Origin: AG-12 sp027319585
GTDB lineage: Bacteria; Chloroflexota; Dormibacteria; Aeolococcales; Bog-877
Assembly: GCA_027319585.1 (NCBI GenBank)
Contig: DAHVMY010000037.1
Span: 1 to 16,225, forward strand
Direction of reading: 5' to 3'
Length of the DNA: 16,225 bases
This document shows, one piece after another, positions 6,791 to 13,860 of this stretch. The position numbers and the translations under genes were made by a program. How positions within the stretch are numbered: the stretch's first letter is position 1; each line of letters opens with the position of its first letter. The notes below the pieces were generated by a model. The model saw only the letters and a program-made list of their open reading frames with translations. It ran no database searches and was not told the DNA's origin.

Positions 6791-6933
6791 CGCACTGGCG
6801 CGGGCGTCAGCCGCCAGCGGCCCTTGAGGCGCCGGCGCTTGAGCACACGCACACCTCCCGGGGTCGACATCCGGGCCCGGAACCCGTGCACCTTCCTCCG
6901 ATAGCGCTTCTTGGGCTGAAAGGTTCTCTTGAT
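6787..6933 (-). CDS. rpmH: Ribosomal protein L34 (probable ATC start)
   Basis: A 48-residue L34 of the large ribosomal subunit. It begins KRTFQPKKRYRRKVHGFRAR, the near-invariant L34 opening, and continues through the Arg/Lys-rich VLKRRRLKGRWRL block. The codon that should be the initiator methionine is ATC (6933-6931) instead of ATG/GTG/TTG. AGAGGAG (6941-6947) stands 7 bases in front of it, the ideal distance. In-frame alternatives are a GTG about 10 codons upstream and a TTG at 6990. Both have poorer binding sites and would add N-terminal residues not seen in L34. ATC initiation is therefore the best reading, though a sequence error cannot be excluded. First gene of the minus array; overlaps rnpA by 4 bases. 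Confidence 0.9.
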   Translation of the reverse strand: MKRTFQPKKRYRRKVHGFRARMSTPGGVRVLKRRRLKGRWRLTPAPVR

Positions 6934-6940
6934 GACTGGT

Positions 6941-6947
6941 CTCCTCT
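6941..6947 (-). promoter_or_regulatory. Ribosome binding site of rpmH
   Basis: AGAGGAG on the minus strand, with 7 bases between it and the ATC codon that opens the conserved L34 sequence. No ATG, GTG or TTG lies within the usual distance downstream, so this site supports initiation at ATC. Confidence 0.7.
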
Positions 6948-7007
6948 GCCGGCTGGTCCCCACCAGGGGCAGCGCAGGGCGCAGTTGCAATAGGTTGCGA
7001 CCGCCTG

Positions 7008-7016
7008 AGGATAGCA
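7008..7016 (-). promoter_or_regulatory. Extended -10 promoter candidate for rpmH array
   Basis: On the minus strand, TGC directly precedes TATCCT, giving an extended -10 (TGnTATnnT). Transcription would begin near 7001 and leave a leader of about 68 bases before the L34 start. No good -35 hexamer is present, which extended -10 promoters tolerate. This is a pattern match only. Confidence 0.4.
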
Positions 7017-7153
7017 GAGATCCGCGCCCGCCCTTGCCGGCGATGAGCGCCCTCGCGGGGAACTCGGGCGAGCCGGCCGCGTCGGGGTCCGCCCCGCCCG
7101 CCCGCCGATCTCCGAACTAGGGCACCATGTCCCCGCCGCTCCCAGGTGGAGGA

Positions 7154-7182
7154 TTGCGCCCGAGGGCCGGCGGTGCTACCAT
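7154..7182 (+). promoter_or_regulatory. Candidate dnaA promoter
   Basis: TTGCGC (7154-7159) and TACCAT (7177-7182) are separated by 17 bases, the optimal spacer. The hexamers match consensus at 3 and 4 of 6 positions. Transcription would start near 7189, giving a leader of about 158 bases that covers the DnaA-box-like sites, so autoregulation by DnaA is plausible. Confidence 0.3.
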
Positions 7183-7226
7183 CCCGAAGCGACCGCGGGG
7201 GTGGGCCAGGCCCGGTCCGAGCTTAC

Positions 7227-7279
7227 ATTTTCACAGGGTGTATCTCCCCCTCAGGTGAGTTTTCCACTCCTGTGCACAA
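7227..7279. promoter_or_regulatory. DnaA-box cluster upstream of dnaA (oriC candidate, part 1)
   Basis: Three sites match the 9-base DnaA box at 8 of 9 positions: ATTTTCACA (7227-7235, +), TTTTCCACT (7260-7268, +) and TTGTGCACA (7271-7279, -). They lie in the most A/T-rich stretch near the origin. The region may act as an unwinding element, an autoregulatory operator or both. Confidence 0.5.
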
Positions 7280-7346
7280 GGTGTGAATTGCCTTCGTTTG
7301 ACCTGCCCTCGTTCCTCCCTTTGCGGCCCCTGCAGCCGGAGCGCTG

Positions 7347-8714
7347 TTGAGCATCTCGCCGGACCAGCTCTGGGTGGCGGCTCAGGAGGAGCTTCGCTTC
7401 CAGGTGAGCCGCCCCGGCTACGAGGCGTGGCTCAAGAACGCTCGTCTCTTGACCCTCGAGGAGGAATCCGGGCGGGCCGTGATCGGGGTACCGACCCCGC
7501 TGGCCCGGGACTGGGTCAGCGACCGCTACGCCGCGGTGATCCGGGAGACGCTTTCGGCGATTCTGAATCGCGACGTGGACGTCGAGTTCGCGGTCCAGTC
7601 GGCGGGCGCTGAGGCGCCCCCTCAGGTGATGGTGAGAGGAGACCTCGGTGAACGCCGCGCCGACCAGGGGGAGGGAACCGCTGAGACCGTCCCGGGGCTC
7701 AACCCGCGCTACACCTTCTCGGCCTTCGTGGTGGGCAACACCTCCCGCTTCGCGGAGGCGGCGTGTCGCGCCGTCGCCGACTCCCCCAGCCGGGCCTACA
7801 ACCCGCTGTTCCTCTACGGCGGGGGGGGTCTCGGCAAGACCCACCTGATGCACGCGGTCGGCCACGCGGTCTGGCAGCGCCACCGCCAGCGGGTGGCCTA
7901 CGTGACCTCCGAGAGCTTCATGAACCAGATGATCACCTCCATCCAGGAGAACCGGATGGCGGAGTTCCGCACCCGCTACCGGACCGTCGACGTGCTGCTG
8001 GTCGACGACATCCAGTTCCTGGCCGGCAAGGACAGAACCCAGGAGGAGTTCTTCCACACCTTCAACGCGCTCCAGGAGGTCAACCGCCAGATCGTGATCA
8101 CCAGCGATCGCCCGCCCCGGGAGATCCCCACCCTGGAGGACCGGCTGCGCACCCGCTTCGAGGGCGGGCTGATGGCGGACATCCAGCCCCCCGACTTCGA
8201 GACCAGGCTCGCGATTTTGCGCAGCAAGCTCACCCCCTCCCAGGCCTGGGTGGCGGACGACGTGCTCTCCTTCATCGCCCACAACATCAAGAAGAACATC
8301 CGGGAGCTGGAGGGGGCGCTGACCAGGGTGCTCGCCCACGCCTCCATCAATGGGGGCGGGAGCCCCTCCCTGGACGAGGTCTCAGAGATCCTGAAGGACA
8401 TCATCCCGACCGCCGACACCCGCCCGATCTCGGTCGAGGCGGTGCAGGCGTTGGTTGCCGATTACTACGGGATATCGGTGAAGGAGATGACCAGCAAGAG
8501 GCGGGATAAGCACATCGTCTTTCCCCGCCAGATCGCCATGTACCTGATCCGTGAGGAGATCGCCATGAGCCTGCCCGCAATCGGGCTGGCCTTCGGGGGG
8601 CGGGACCACACCACCGTGCTCCACTCCTACGAGAAGATCTCCAACGACGCCAAGGAGGATCCCAAGGTGGCCGAGGACATCGCCCGGCTCCGCGACCAGC
8701 TGCGGTCGAGCTGA
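7347..8714 (+). CDS. dnaA: Chromosomal replication initiator DnaA
   Basis: A 455-residue AAA+ initiator that binds DnaA boxes at oriC, opens the duplex and recruits the helicase. Domain I (about 1-85, SPDQLWVAAQEELRFQVSRP) and a short linker precede the ATPase. Walker A is GGGGLGKT at 158-165, and Walker B is VDVLLVDD with Asp220-Asp221. The DNA-binding domain IV occupies the last 100 residues or so, with KEMTSKRRDKHIVFPRQIAMY and the signature GRDHTTVLH at about 418-426. The start is TTG 7347, with GGAG (7338-7341) 5 bases ahead and the family-typical N-terminus right after. It is the first gene of the plus array and is flanked on both sides by DnaA-box-like sites. Confidence 0.98.
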   Translation: MSISPDQLWVAAQEELRFQVSRPGYEAWLKNARLLTLEEESGRAVIGVPTPLARDWVSDRYAAVIRETLSAILNRDVDVEFAVQSAGAEAPPQVMVRGDLGERRADQGEGTAETVPGLNPRYTFSAFVVGNTSRFAEAACRAVADSPSRAYNPLFLYGGGGLGKTHLMHAVGHAVWQRHRQRVAYVTSESFMNQMITSIQENRMAEFRTRYRTVDVLLVDDIQFLAGKDRTQEEFFHTFNALQEVNRQIVITSDRPPREIPTLEDRLRTRFEGGLMADIQPPDFETRLAILRSKLTPSQAWVADDVLSFIAHNIKKNIRELEGALTRVLAHASINGGGSPSLDEVSEILKDIIPTADTRPISVEAVQALVADYYGISVKEMTSKRRDKHIVFPRQIAMYLIREEIAMSLPAIGLAFGGRDHTTVLHSYEKISNDAKEDPKVAEDIARLRDQLRSS

Positions 8715-8726
8715 TGTCACCCACAG

Positions 8727-8751
8727 CTTGTCCAGATCCCCTGGGGACAAG
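8727..8751. repeat. Inverted repeat made of two DnaA-box-like sites
   Basis: CTTGTCC (8727-8733) and GGACAAG (8745-8751) form a perfect 7-base inverted repeat with an 11-base centre, starting 12 bases after the dnaA stop. Each arm is the core of a TTGTCC-type DnaA box, so two DnaA molecules could bind in opposite orientation. It could also fold in the dnaA message, but no T-tract follows. Confidence 0.55.
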
Positions 8752-8967
8752 GCAGCTGCACCTGGGGGTTGCGGCTGCCAGCACGGCCCTGGTGGATAAC
8801 CGCTTCGAACCCAGGCCCCCAATCCACAGGATGTCCACCGCCAGTTCGAGATCGTCCAAGGGCGATTTCCCCAGGCTGAACTCCCCTACTATGACTGCGT
8901 TTCCCAAAATCTCGTCCCCGTCCGCTGTGGCCCTGTGGAGTGGGTCCGGCCCGGGCGCATCGTCGAC

Positions 8968-8974
8968 AAGGAGG
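8968..8974 (+). promoter_or_regulatory. Ribosome binding site deciding the dnaN start
   Basis: AAGGAGG, 8 bases before TTG 8983. It selects the TTG that opens with KCTVSPQQL, the normal DnaN N-terminus, over the longer frame starting at 8935. Confidence 0.8.
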
Positions 8975-8982
8975 CACCCAAT

Positions 8983-10110
8983 TTGAAATGCACGGTCTCG
9001 CCCCAACAGTTGAGCTCAGGCCTGGCGGCGGTGAGCCGGGCGGTGTCGACCAGGAACACCCTGCCCATCCTCAGCAACGTGCTGGTGGAGGCCAGAGAGG
9101 GGGCGCTGGAGCTGACCGCGACCAACCTGGACCTGACCATCCACCACACCCTCACCGCCGAGGTGGTGGCCTCCGGCCAGGTGACGGTGCCGGCTCGGAT
9201 CCTGTCCGAGTTCATCTCCGCGCTTCCTGAGCAGCCCCTCGACTGGGAGCTGGATCCGGTGCACCAGACGGTGAGGCTGCAGAGTGGTCGCTTCGACGCC
9301 CACATCCGAGGGATCGACGCCGCGGAATTCCCGCCCCTGCCCGAGGTGGCGGATGGGGAGTCCTTCGAACTGGATCCCCAGGAGCTGCTGGCGGCGATCG
9401 AGCAGACCGTGATCGCAGCCAGCGGTGACGAGGGCAGGCCGGTCTACACCGGGGTCCTGTTCGAGGTTAAAGGACGCGACGTGAACCTGGTCGCGACCGA
9501 TGGGCACCGGCTGGCGGTGCGCCGGCTGAAGCTGGCGCAGGAGGGGTCTGGGGCCGAGTTCTCGGTGATCATCCCCGCCCGGGCGCTGGGGGAGGTGGCG
9601 CGGTTGCTCAAGCCGGTGGCGTCCACCCCGGCGTCGGTGGGGATGAGGGTATCCGGCGCCCGCTCCCAGGTCAGGTTTCAGATCCCCGGATACGAGGTGA
9701 CCGCCAGGCTCATCGACGGGGGCTACCCCACCTACGAGAAGGTGATCCCCCAGGGGTCGCAGTCGCTGGTCCGGGCCTCCACCGAGGAGTTGCGCCGGAC
9801 CACCAGGGTGGTGGCGCTGTTCGCACGCGACGCCGCCAACGTCCTCAAGCTGCGCTGCGAGCCCGGTCAGATCGTGCTCTCCGCCAACACCAACGAGGTG
9901 GGCGACAACGTGGCCACGATCGACGCGACCCTGGAGGGGGACAGCGTTGGGATCGCCTTCAACGCGCGCTACGTCTCCGACGTCCTGGGGTTGTTGGACA
10001 GCCCGGAGGTGGAGTTCGTGCTCAACGGGCCGCTGGCGCCCGGCCTGATCAGGGTTCCGGGGGACGACACCTACCGTTACATCATCATGCCGGTGCGGGT
10101 GGCGCTCTAG
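8983..10110 (+). CDS. dnaN: DNA polymerase III sliding clamp (beta subunit)
   Basis: A 375-residue clamp that dimerises into a ring around DNA and tethers polymerase III and other replication or repair proteins. Three repeated clamp domains are visible. The first begins KCTVSPQQLSSGLAAVSRAV with 'TRNTLPILSNVLVEA'. The middle one holds the 'GRPVYTGVLFEV' and 'ATDGHRLAVRRL' blocks. The last ends in the family-typical YRYIIMPVRVAL. Length is normal. The start is TTG 8983, fixed by AAGGAGG at 8968-8974. Position between dnaA and recF supports the call. Confidence 0.98.
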   Translation: MKCTVSPQQLSSGLAAVSRAVSTRNTLPILSNVLVEAREGALELTATNLDLTIHHTLTAEVVASGQVTVPARILSEFISALPEQPLDWELDPVHQTVRLQSGRFDAHIRGIDAAEFPPLPEVADGESFELDPQELLAAIEQTVIAASGDEGRPVYTGVLFEVKGRDVNLVATDGHRLAVRRLKLAQEGSGAEFSVIIPARALGEVARLLKPVASTPASVGMRVSGARSQVRFQIPGYEVTARLIDGGYPTYEKVIPQGSQSLVRASTEELRRTTRVVALFARDAANVLKLRCEPGQIVLSANTNEVGDNVATIDATLEGDSVGIAFNARYVSDVLGLLDSPEVEFVLNGPLAPGLIRVPGDDTYRYIIMPVRVAL

Positions 10111-10129
10111 GCGCCTAAGGGCGCCGGCT

Positions 10130-11257
10130 GTGCACATCTCCCAGATCAGGCTCCTCAACTTCCGGGTATACCGCGAGGCGACCGTAGACCTCCTGCCCGG
10201 GGTGAACCTGATCCTGGGCGCCAACGGCTCGGGCAAGACCAGTCTGTTGGAGGCGGTGGCGACGGTGGCTCTGACCCGCTCTCCCAGGACGGGATCACTG
10301 GGGGAGTGCGCGACCTTCGAGGCGACCGACATGGGGGTGTCGGTGACCCTGGAGCCGGGGCGGGCGGCGGATGTGCTGGAGTTGCGCGCCCAGCGTCAGG
10401 GACCTTCGGGGAGGTGGACCAGGACGCTCCGCGAGAACGGGAGTCAGGTGCCCGCGGGAACGGTGCTGGGCAAGCTGGGAGTGGTCGTCTTCTGGCCGGA
10501 GGATCTGGCATTGGTGAAGTCCGGACCAGATCCCCGGCGCCGATTGCTGGATGTGGCGCTGAGCCAGATCAGCCCGGAGTACTCGGAGGCTGCGATCCGG
10601 TGCCGGCGGGTGCTGGAGCAGCGCAACCGGCTGCTGCGGCGGATTCGGGAGGGGGAGGATGCCAGCCTGCTGCAGCCGTGGGACCAGGCTCTCATCGCGC
10701 ACGGAGCCGTCGTAATGCGACACCGGCGGCGCTTTTTGGAGCGGGCCGAGCCGGTGGTGCAGGAGGCGGTCCGTGCGATTGGGGAGTCCGGCAAGGTGGA
10801 GCTCATCTACAGGCCCGGAGGGGACTCCCCGCAGTCCTGGTGCGAGGAGGATTTGCTGCGGTCCAGGCTGCGCGACGTCAGAGCGGAGGAGATCGCACGG
10901 GGACAGTCACTGGTGGGGCCCCATCGCGACGATTTTGAGGTGATCATGGGCGGCCGGGCGGCCCGGCAGTTCGCCTCCCAGGGACAGCAGCGGACAATCG
11001 TGCTGGCCCTCAAGGAGGCGGAGGTGAGGATCCACACCGAGACTTCGGGAAGGTTGCCGCTGGTGATGCTGGACGACGTGCTGTCTGAGCTCGACGAACG
11101 CCACCGTCATGGACTCATCTCCCGACTGGGAACGGACCTCAGAGTCGAGCAGACCCTGCTGACGGCGACCGAGGACCACGGGGTGGGCGCGGAGATGCCG
11201 GTCTCCCGAGTGGTCCAGGTCAGCGGGGGGACGATCATTTGGGATGGGGAGCGCTAG
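10130..11257 (+). CDS. recF: DNA replication/repair ATPase RecF
   Basis: A 375-residue SMC-like ATPase that, with RecO and RecR, loads RecA at single-strand gaps. The Walker A motif GANGSGKT is at 30-37, preceded by the typical opening ISQIRLLNFRVYREA. The VGPHRDDFE block is at 262-270, the ABC signature-like FASQGQQRT at 281-289, and Walker B LVMLDDVLSELD at 311-322. GTG 10130 lies 19 bases after dnaN; the nearby AAGG is a modest binding site. A small hairpin (10110-10125) occupies the junction. Confidence 0.97.
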   Translation: MHISQIRLLNFRVYREATVDLLPGVNLILGANGSGKTSLLEAVATVALTRSPRTGSLGECATFEATDMGVSVTLEPGRAADVLELRAQRQGPSGRWTRTLRENGSQVPAGTVLGKLGVVVFWPEDLALVKSGPDPRRRLLDVALSQISPEYSEAAIRCRRVLEQRNRLLRRIREGEDASLLQPWDQALIAHGAVVMRHRRRFLERAEPVVQEAVRAIGESGKVELIYRPGGDSPQSWCEEDLLRSRLRDVRAEEIARGQSLVGPHRDDFEVIMGGRAARQFASQGQQRTIVLALKEAEVRIHTETSGRLPLVMLDDVLSELDERHRHGLISRLGTDLRVEQTLLTATEDHGVGAEMPVSRVVQVSGGTIIWDGER

Positions 11258-11262
11258 CCGCG

Positions 11263-11547
11263 ATGGAGGGCATCGACCAGATCCTGCCCCGGGTGGTGCG
11301 CAAGATGGGGGTGAGCCGCCAGGTTCGGCAGGCCCGGGTGGAGGCCGCGTTCAAGCAGGCATGCGGGGAGTACCTGCGGGACCACGTCCGGGTGGTGGCG
11401 GTTCAGGGTGCGACCCTGGTGGTGGCCTGCGCCCACCCGGCGATCGCGCATCAGCTGCAGATGGAGTCGGTGCGCATGCTGGAGGCGGTGAACGTGGAGC
11501 TGGATGCCCCGCCGCTGAAGCGTCTGCGCTTCGTCAGTGAGGGCTGA
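11263..11547 (+). CDS. dciA: DciA-like helicase-loading protein (DUF721)
   Basis: A 94-residue protein of the DUF721/DciA family, which replaces DnaC/DnaI as the loader or activator of the replicative helicase in most bacteria. The N-terminus (GIDQILPRVVRKMGVSRQVRQARV) and the core 'VVAVQGATLVVACAHPAIAHQLQ' fit the KH-like fold of the family, where a beta-hairpin of Val-rich strands is followed by a helix. It is short, lacking the longer C-terminal extension found in some members. The start is ATG 11263, 5 bases after the recF stop; a TTG at 11239 would overlap recF and is less likely. The gene directly after recF is the usual site of dciA in high-GC Gram-positives. It overlaps the convergent glycosyltransferase gene by 14 bases. 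Confidence 0.8.
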   Translation: MEGIDQILPRVVRKMGVSRQVRQARVEAAFKQACGEYLRDHVRVVAVQGATLVVACAHPAIAHQLQMESVRMLEAVNVELDAPPLKRLRFVSEG

Positions 11548-12688
11548 GCGGTGGCATCAGGGCCAGGATTTCCGCGGCCGCCCGGTCCGCAGCATCTGGC
11601 CGTGACCATTCCCGGGCTCGAGATTGCATCTTAGCCAGAGCGTCAGTCGACCCGGCGGCGAGGGTGGTGAGAGCTGACACCAGCTCCGCCGGGGAGGCCA
11701 CGCTGAGGGCGGCCCCGGCATTCACCAGAAGCTCTCGGTTGGAGGTCTCCTGGCCCGGGAGCGCGTCGGTCACGATGATCGCCAGACCGGCGGCCGCCGC
11801 TTCGGCGAGGGCGCTGGGCCCGGCCTTTCCCACGTAGATGTCGCTGGCCAGCAACCACGGGGAGGGGTCCTGGAGGTATGGGAGGGCTCGCAGCGGAAGA
11901 CCGAGCCGGAGGCGGCGGACCGCCCGCAGCAGGCGCCGGTTGCGGCCGCAGAGCACCACCAGCTGCACCGGCAACCCGCTTAGGCCCACAGCGGTGACCA
12001 GGGGCAGCAGGCGGCCCGCACCCTCGCCGCCGCCTCCGACCAGGACGCAGATTAAGTCGGGATCCACTCCGAGGCGCGCCCGTCTAGCGGGGCGCTCCGG
12101 GGGCGAGCCGTGGCGGAGCCGGGGGTCGACCGGCAAACCAACCTCCACCACCGACGCGCCCGACACCCCCTGGTCCACGCACCAGCTTGTCGCTACCGCT
12201 GACGGGGTCAGGAAGCGAGCGGTGCGGGGAGAGAGCCAGCCGGGATGGACCACGGTCAGGTCGGTGATCAGGGTCACAAGCTGAGCGGGCGGCGATATCC
12301 TGCCGGCGGCCAGGGCGGCACCGGGGCCGAGCAGGGGGTGACAGTTGACCACGACCCCGGGGTGGCGGGCCATGGTCGCTTGTCGCATCGCCGGCCCGAC
12401 GCCACTGAGCAGGAAGCGCTCCAGGGCGATCCGGGCCGGGGGCAGCGAGAAGACGTCGAAGAGCTTCCCCCAGAGGGTAGGCGAGGTTCTCACCACGGGC
12501 CCGTACCCGCGCAGCAGGAGCTGGGCGTGGGGCAGCGCCCCCAGCTGCAGGGGATCATCGATCGCCACCCGCAGCCCGGGAGGAGCCATGGCCAGCAGCG
12601 CCAGCCGCAACGCCTCGGCGACCCGGCGATGCCCGCCGCCAGTCGAGGTGGCCCAGATCTGTACCTCGGCCGGGCCCAGCTCAGGCAA
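11534..12688 (-). CDS. GT28 glycosyltransferase, MGDG synthase/UgtP-like
   Basis: 384 residues, matching the length of processive diacylglycerol glucosyltransferases (UgtP) and near MurG size. The N-terminal half carries the MGDG-synthase-type glycine loop STGGGHRRVAEAL (GGGH at 17-20) and the acceptor-domain block 'VVNCHPLLGPGAAL' (114-126). The C-terminal half is a sugar-nucleotide Rossmann fold, with a Gly-rich loop LVGGGGEGAG (216-225) and the donor site DIYVGKAGPSALAEAAAAG (283-301). The latter is followed by TDALPGQE, all typical of GT28. The likely reaction is transfer of a hexose from a UDP-sugar to a lipid acceptor at the inner membrane face; donor and acceptor cannot be read from sequence. 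The start is TTG 12688, with no strong binding site, so the exact start is uncertain. It is divergent from the GNAT gene. Confidence 0.85.
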   Translation of the reverse strand: MPELGPAEVQIWATSTGGGHRRVAEALRLALLAMAPPGLRVAIDDPLQLGALPHAQLLLRGYGPVVRTSPTLWGKLFDVFSLPPARIALERFLLSGVGPAMRQATMARHPGVVVNCHPLLGPGAALAAGRISPPAQLVTLITDLTVVHPGWLSPRTARFLTPSAVATSWCVDQGVSGASVVEVGLPVDPRLRHGSPPERPARRARLGVDPDLICVLVGGGGEGAGRLLPLVTAVGLSGLPVQLVVLCGRNRRLLRAVRRLRLGLPLRALPYLQDPSPWLLASDIYVGKAGPSALAEAAAAGLAIIVTDALPGQETSNRELLVNAGAALSVASPAELVSALTTLAAGSTDALAKMQSRAREWSRPDAADRAAAEILALMPPLSPH

Positions 12689-12858
12689 ACGTCAACTCAT
12701 TGAGCAAGAGAGTCCTTCTGGTGGATGGTAGAGTGAGGCCAGTGGTCGCGGGGGGAAGGGCCCGCGTCCGTGTGCCAGGAATAGGGTGGATCAGCATCGG
12801 CCCCTCATGTACGGCGCCCGTAGGGGCGCCAGCGCAGACTGACCTCCGCACTGCGGGG
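12689..12858. other. Divergent spacer between GT28 and GNAT genes
   Basis: A 170-base region assigned as non-coding if the GNAT gene starts at 12859. A TTG at 12700 keeps the same frame open and would extend the GNAT protein by 53 residues of low-complexity, unconserved-looking sequence. The spacer contains a perfect 7-base-pair hairpin (12813-12830) without a T-tract. A weak TACCAT (minus, 12725-12730) could be a -10 for the GT28 gene. Confidence 0.35.
12813..12830. repeat. Perfect 7-bp hairpin GGCGCCC-GTAG-GGGCGCC
   Basis: Arms 12813-12819 and 12824-12830 pair without mismatch around a 4-base loop, 28 bases before the proposed GNAT start. There is no downstream T-tract. It may be an operator, an mRNA leader structure or simply a GC-rich palindrome. 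Confidence 0.5.
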
Positions 12859-13860
12859 GTGACGGTGGAAGTTGTCGATTCCCGCGAGGCGCTTTCAGCA
12901 CTGGCGCCCGTCTGGCGGGAGTTGGAGGAACTCGCCGATCCCCTCGACCCGTTCCTGAGCTGGGACTGGCAGCAGTCCTGGTGGGAGGTCTTCGGCGCCG
13001 GTGTCCGACCCCAGCACCTGGTGGTCCAGGAGCACGGTGTCACCATCGGGGTGGTGCCGCTCTGCGAAGCGATGTCCGAGAAGGGGGTGCTGGTCTTCGC
13101 GGGCGGGGTCACCCTCTCTGACCGGATGGGGTACCTGCACCGACCAGGACGAGAGGACGAAGTGGCGAAGGCGGCGCTGGAGTGGGCCCGCTCGCAGGGG
13201 GTGAGCAGGCTGGACCTGCACTTCCTGCCCGAGGGGTCGCCGGCCCTGTTGGCGCTCTCACAGCAGGCGGCAGCGCTCGGCTGGGCGGTCGAGGAGGAGG
13301 CGGAGGAGGTCTGTCCGGGGCTGGATCTGCCGGGTGACTTCGATTCCTATCTGGCGCTCAGCCTGGGCAAGAAGGATCGCCACGAACTGCGGCGAAAGCT
13401 GCGCCGGCTGGGGGTGGAGCGGCCCGGCTGGCGCCTGGTCGGGACGGGTGAGCTGGGGTTGGACCGGGCGCTCCGGGACTTCCTGCGGCTGCTCGCGGCC
13501 AGCGGTGGGCACAAGGCGGCGTTTCTGGTTCCGGAGGTCAGGCGCTTCTTCGAGGTGGTGGCCGCCCGGTTCGAGCAGCGGGGATGGCTGCGGCTGCTCG
13601 TGCTGACCGCTAGCGACGACCAGCTGGCCGGGATATTCGCGTTCACCGTGGGCCGAACCTGGTACCTGTACAACTCCGGGTACGACCCCAGGTTCGCCGC
13701 CCTCTCGCCGGGCCTGCTGTGTGTGGCCGAGGGGATCCGAGGGGCGATTTCCGAAGGCTGCACCCGCGCCGACCTTTTGCGCGGCGACGAGGGCTACAAG
13801 TACCACCTGGGGGCGCACGACCAGCGGCTCATGCGCCTTAGGATGCAGGATCCTCGATGA
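12859..13860 (+). CDS. GNAT-fold acyltransferase, CelD/BcsL-like (GNAT_6)
   Basis: 333 residues from GTG 12859. The sequence matches the two-lobed CelD/BcsL-type GNAT family, in which two acyltransferase folds are joined. The first lobe opens with EVVDSREALSALAPVWRELEEL and the 'FLSWDWQQSWWEVFG' block. The second has 'DRHELRRKLRRLG' (about residues 172-185), a 'GIFAFTVGRTWYLYNSGYDP' strand-turn (about 257-276), and the hallmark LLRGDEGYKYHLG near 306-318. Members are found in exopolysaccharide, cellulose and glycolipid clusters and are thought to acylate sugars or lipid-linked glycans. The specific substrate is unknown. The TGA overlaps the ATG of the GT4 gene (ATGA), so both are probably co-translated. 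The start is uncertain: TTG 12700 would add 53 residues. Confidence 0.82.
   Translation: MTVEVVDSREALSALAPVWRELEELADPLDPFLSWDWQQSWWEVFGAGVRPQHLVVQEHGVTIGVVPLCEAMSEKGVLVFAGGVTLSDRMGYLHRPGREDEVAKAALEWARSQGVSRLDLHFLPEGSPALLALSQQAAALGWAVEEEAEEVCPGLDLPGDFDSYLALSLGKKDRHELRRKLRRLGVERPGWRLVGTGELGLDRALRDFLRLLAASGGHKAAFLVPEVRRFFEVVAARFEQRGWLRLLVLTASDDQLAGIFAFTVGRTWYLYNSGYDPRFAALSPGLLCVAEGIRGAISEGCTRADLLRGDEGYKYHLGAHDQRLMRLRMQDPR

Larger units (their letters stand above)
6991..7346. other. Divergent rpmH/dnaA control region
   Basis: A 356-base gap between two divergent arrays with no convincing gene. The half next to rpmH is very GC-rich. The half next to dnaA (about 7221-7300) is clearly richer in A/T by my count (41 of 80 bases) and carries the DnaA-box-like sites listed separately. 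Candidate promoters for both directions lie inside it. This is the classical position of oriC or part of it. Confidence 0.55.
8715..8982. promoter_or_regulatory. dnaA-dnaN spacer with DnaA-box cluster (oriC candidate, part 2)
   Basis: A 268-base spacer with no gene. DnaA-box-like sites: TTGTCCAGA (8728-8736, +, 8 of 9 to the high-GC form TTGTCCACA), TTGTCCCCA (8742-8750, -, 8 of 9), TTATCCACC (8791-8799, -, 8 of 9 to TTATCCACA), CAATCCACA (8820-8828, +, 7 of 9) and ATGTCCACC (8831-8839, +, 7 of 9). Density and position make this the most likely origin in the window, as the dnaA-dnaN spacer is oriC in many Actinobacteria. A promoter for dnaN is expected here, but I see only a weak TACTAT (8887-8892). 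Confidence 0.6.

Noticed and set aside
7818..7830. Run of eight G inside the dnaA Walker A codons as a frameshift or slippage site
   Set aside because: The frame is intact through the run and the protein is full length. The run follows simply from consecutive Gly codons in a high-GC gene.
10110..10125. GGCGCC-TAAG-GGCGCC hairpin between dnaN and recF as a terminator or attenuator
   Set aside because: Short stem built from a common self-complementary hexamer, no T-tract, and recF lies only 19 bases downstream in an evident operon.
12700..13860. The longer GNAT reading from TTG 12700 as the main call
   Set aside because: The added 53 residues look unlike the conserved family start and there is no ribosome binding site; kept only as an alternative.
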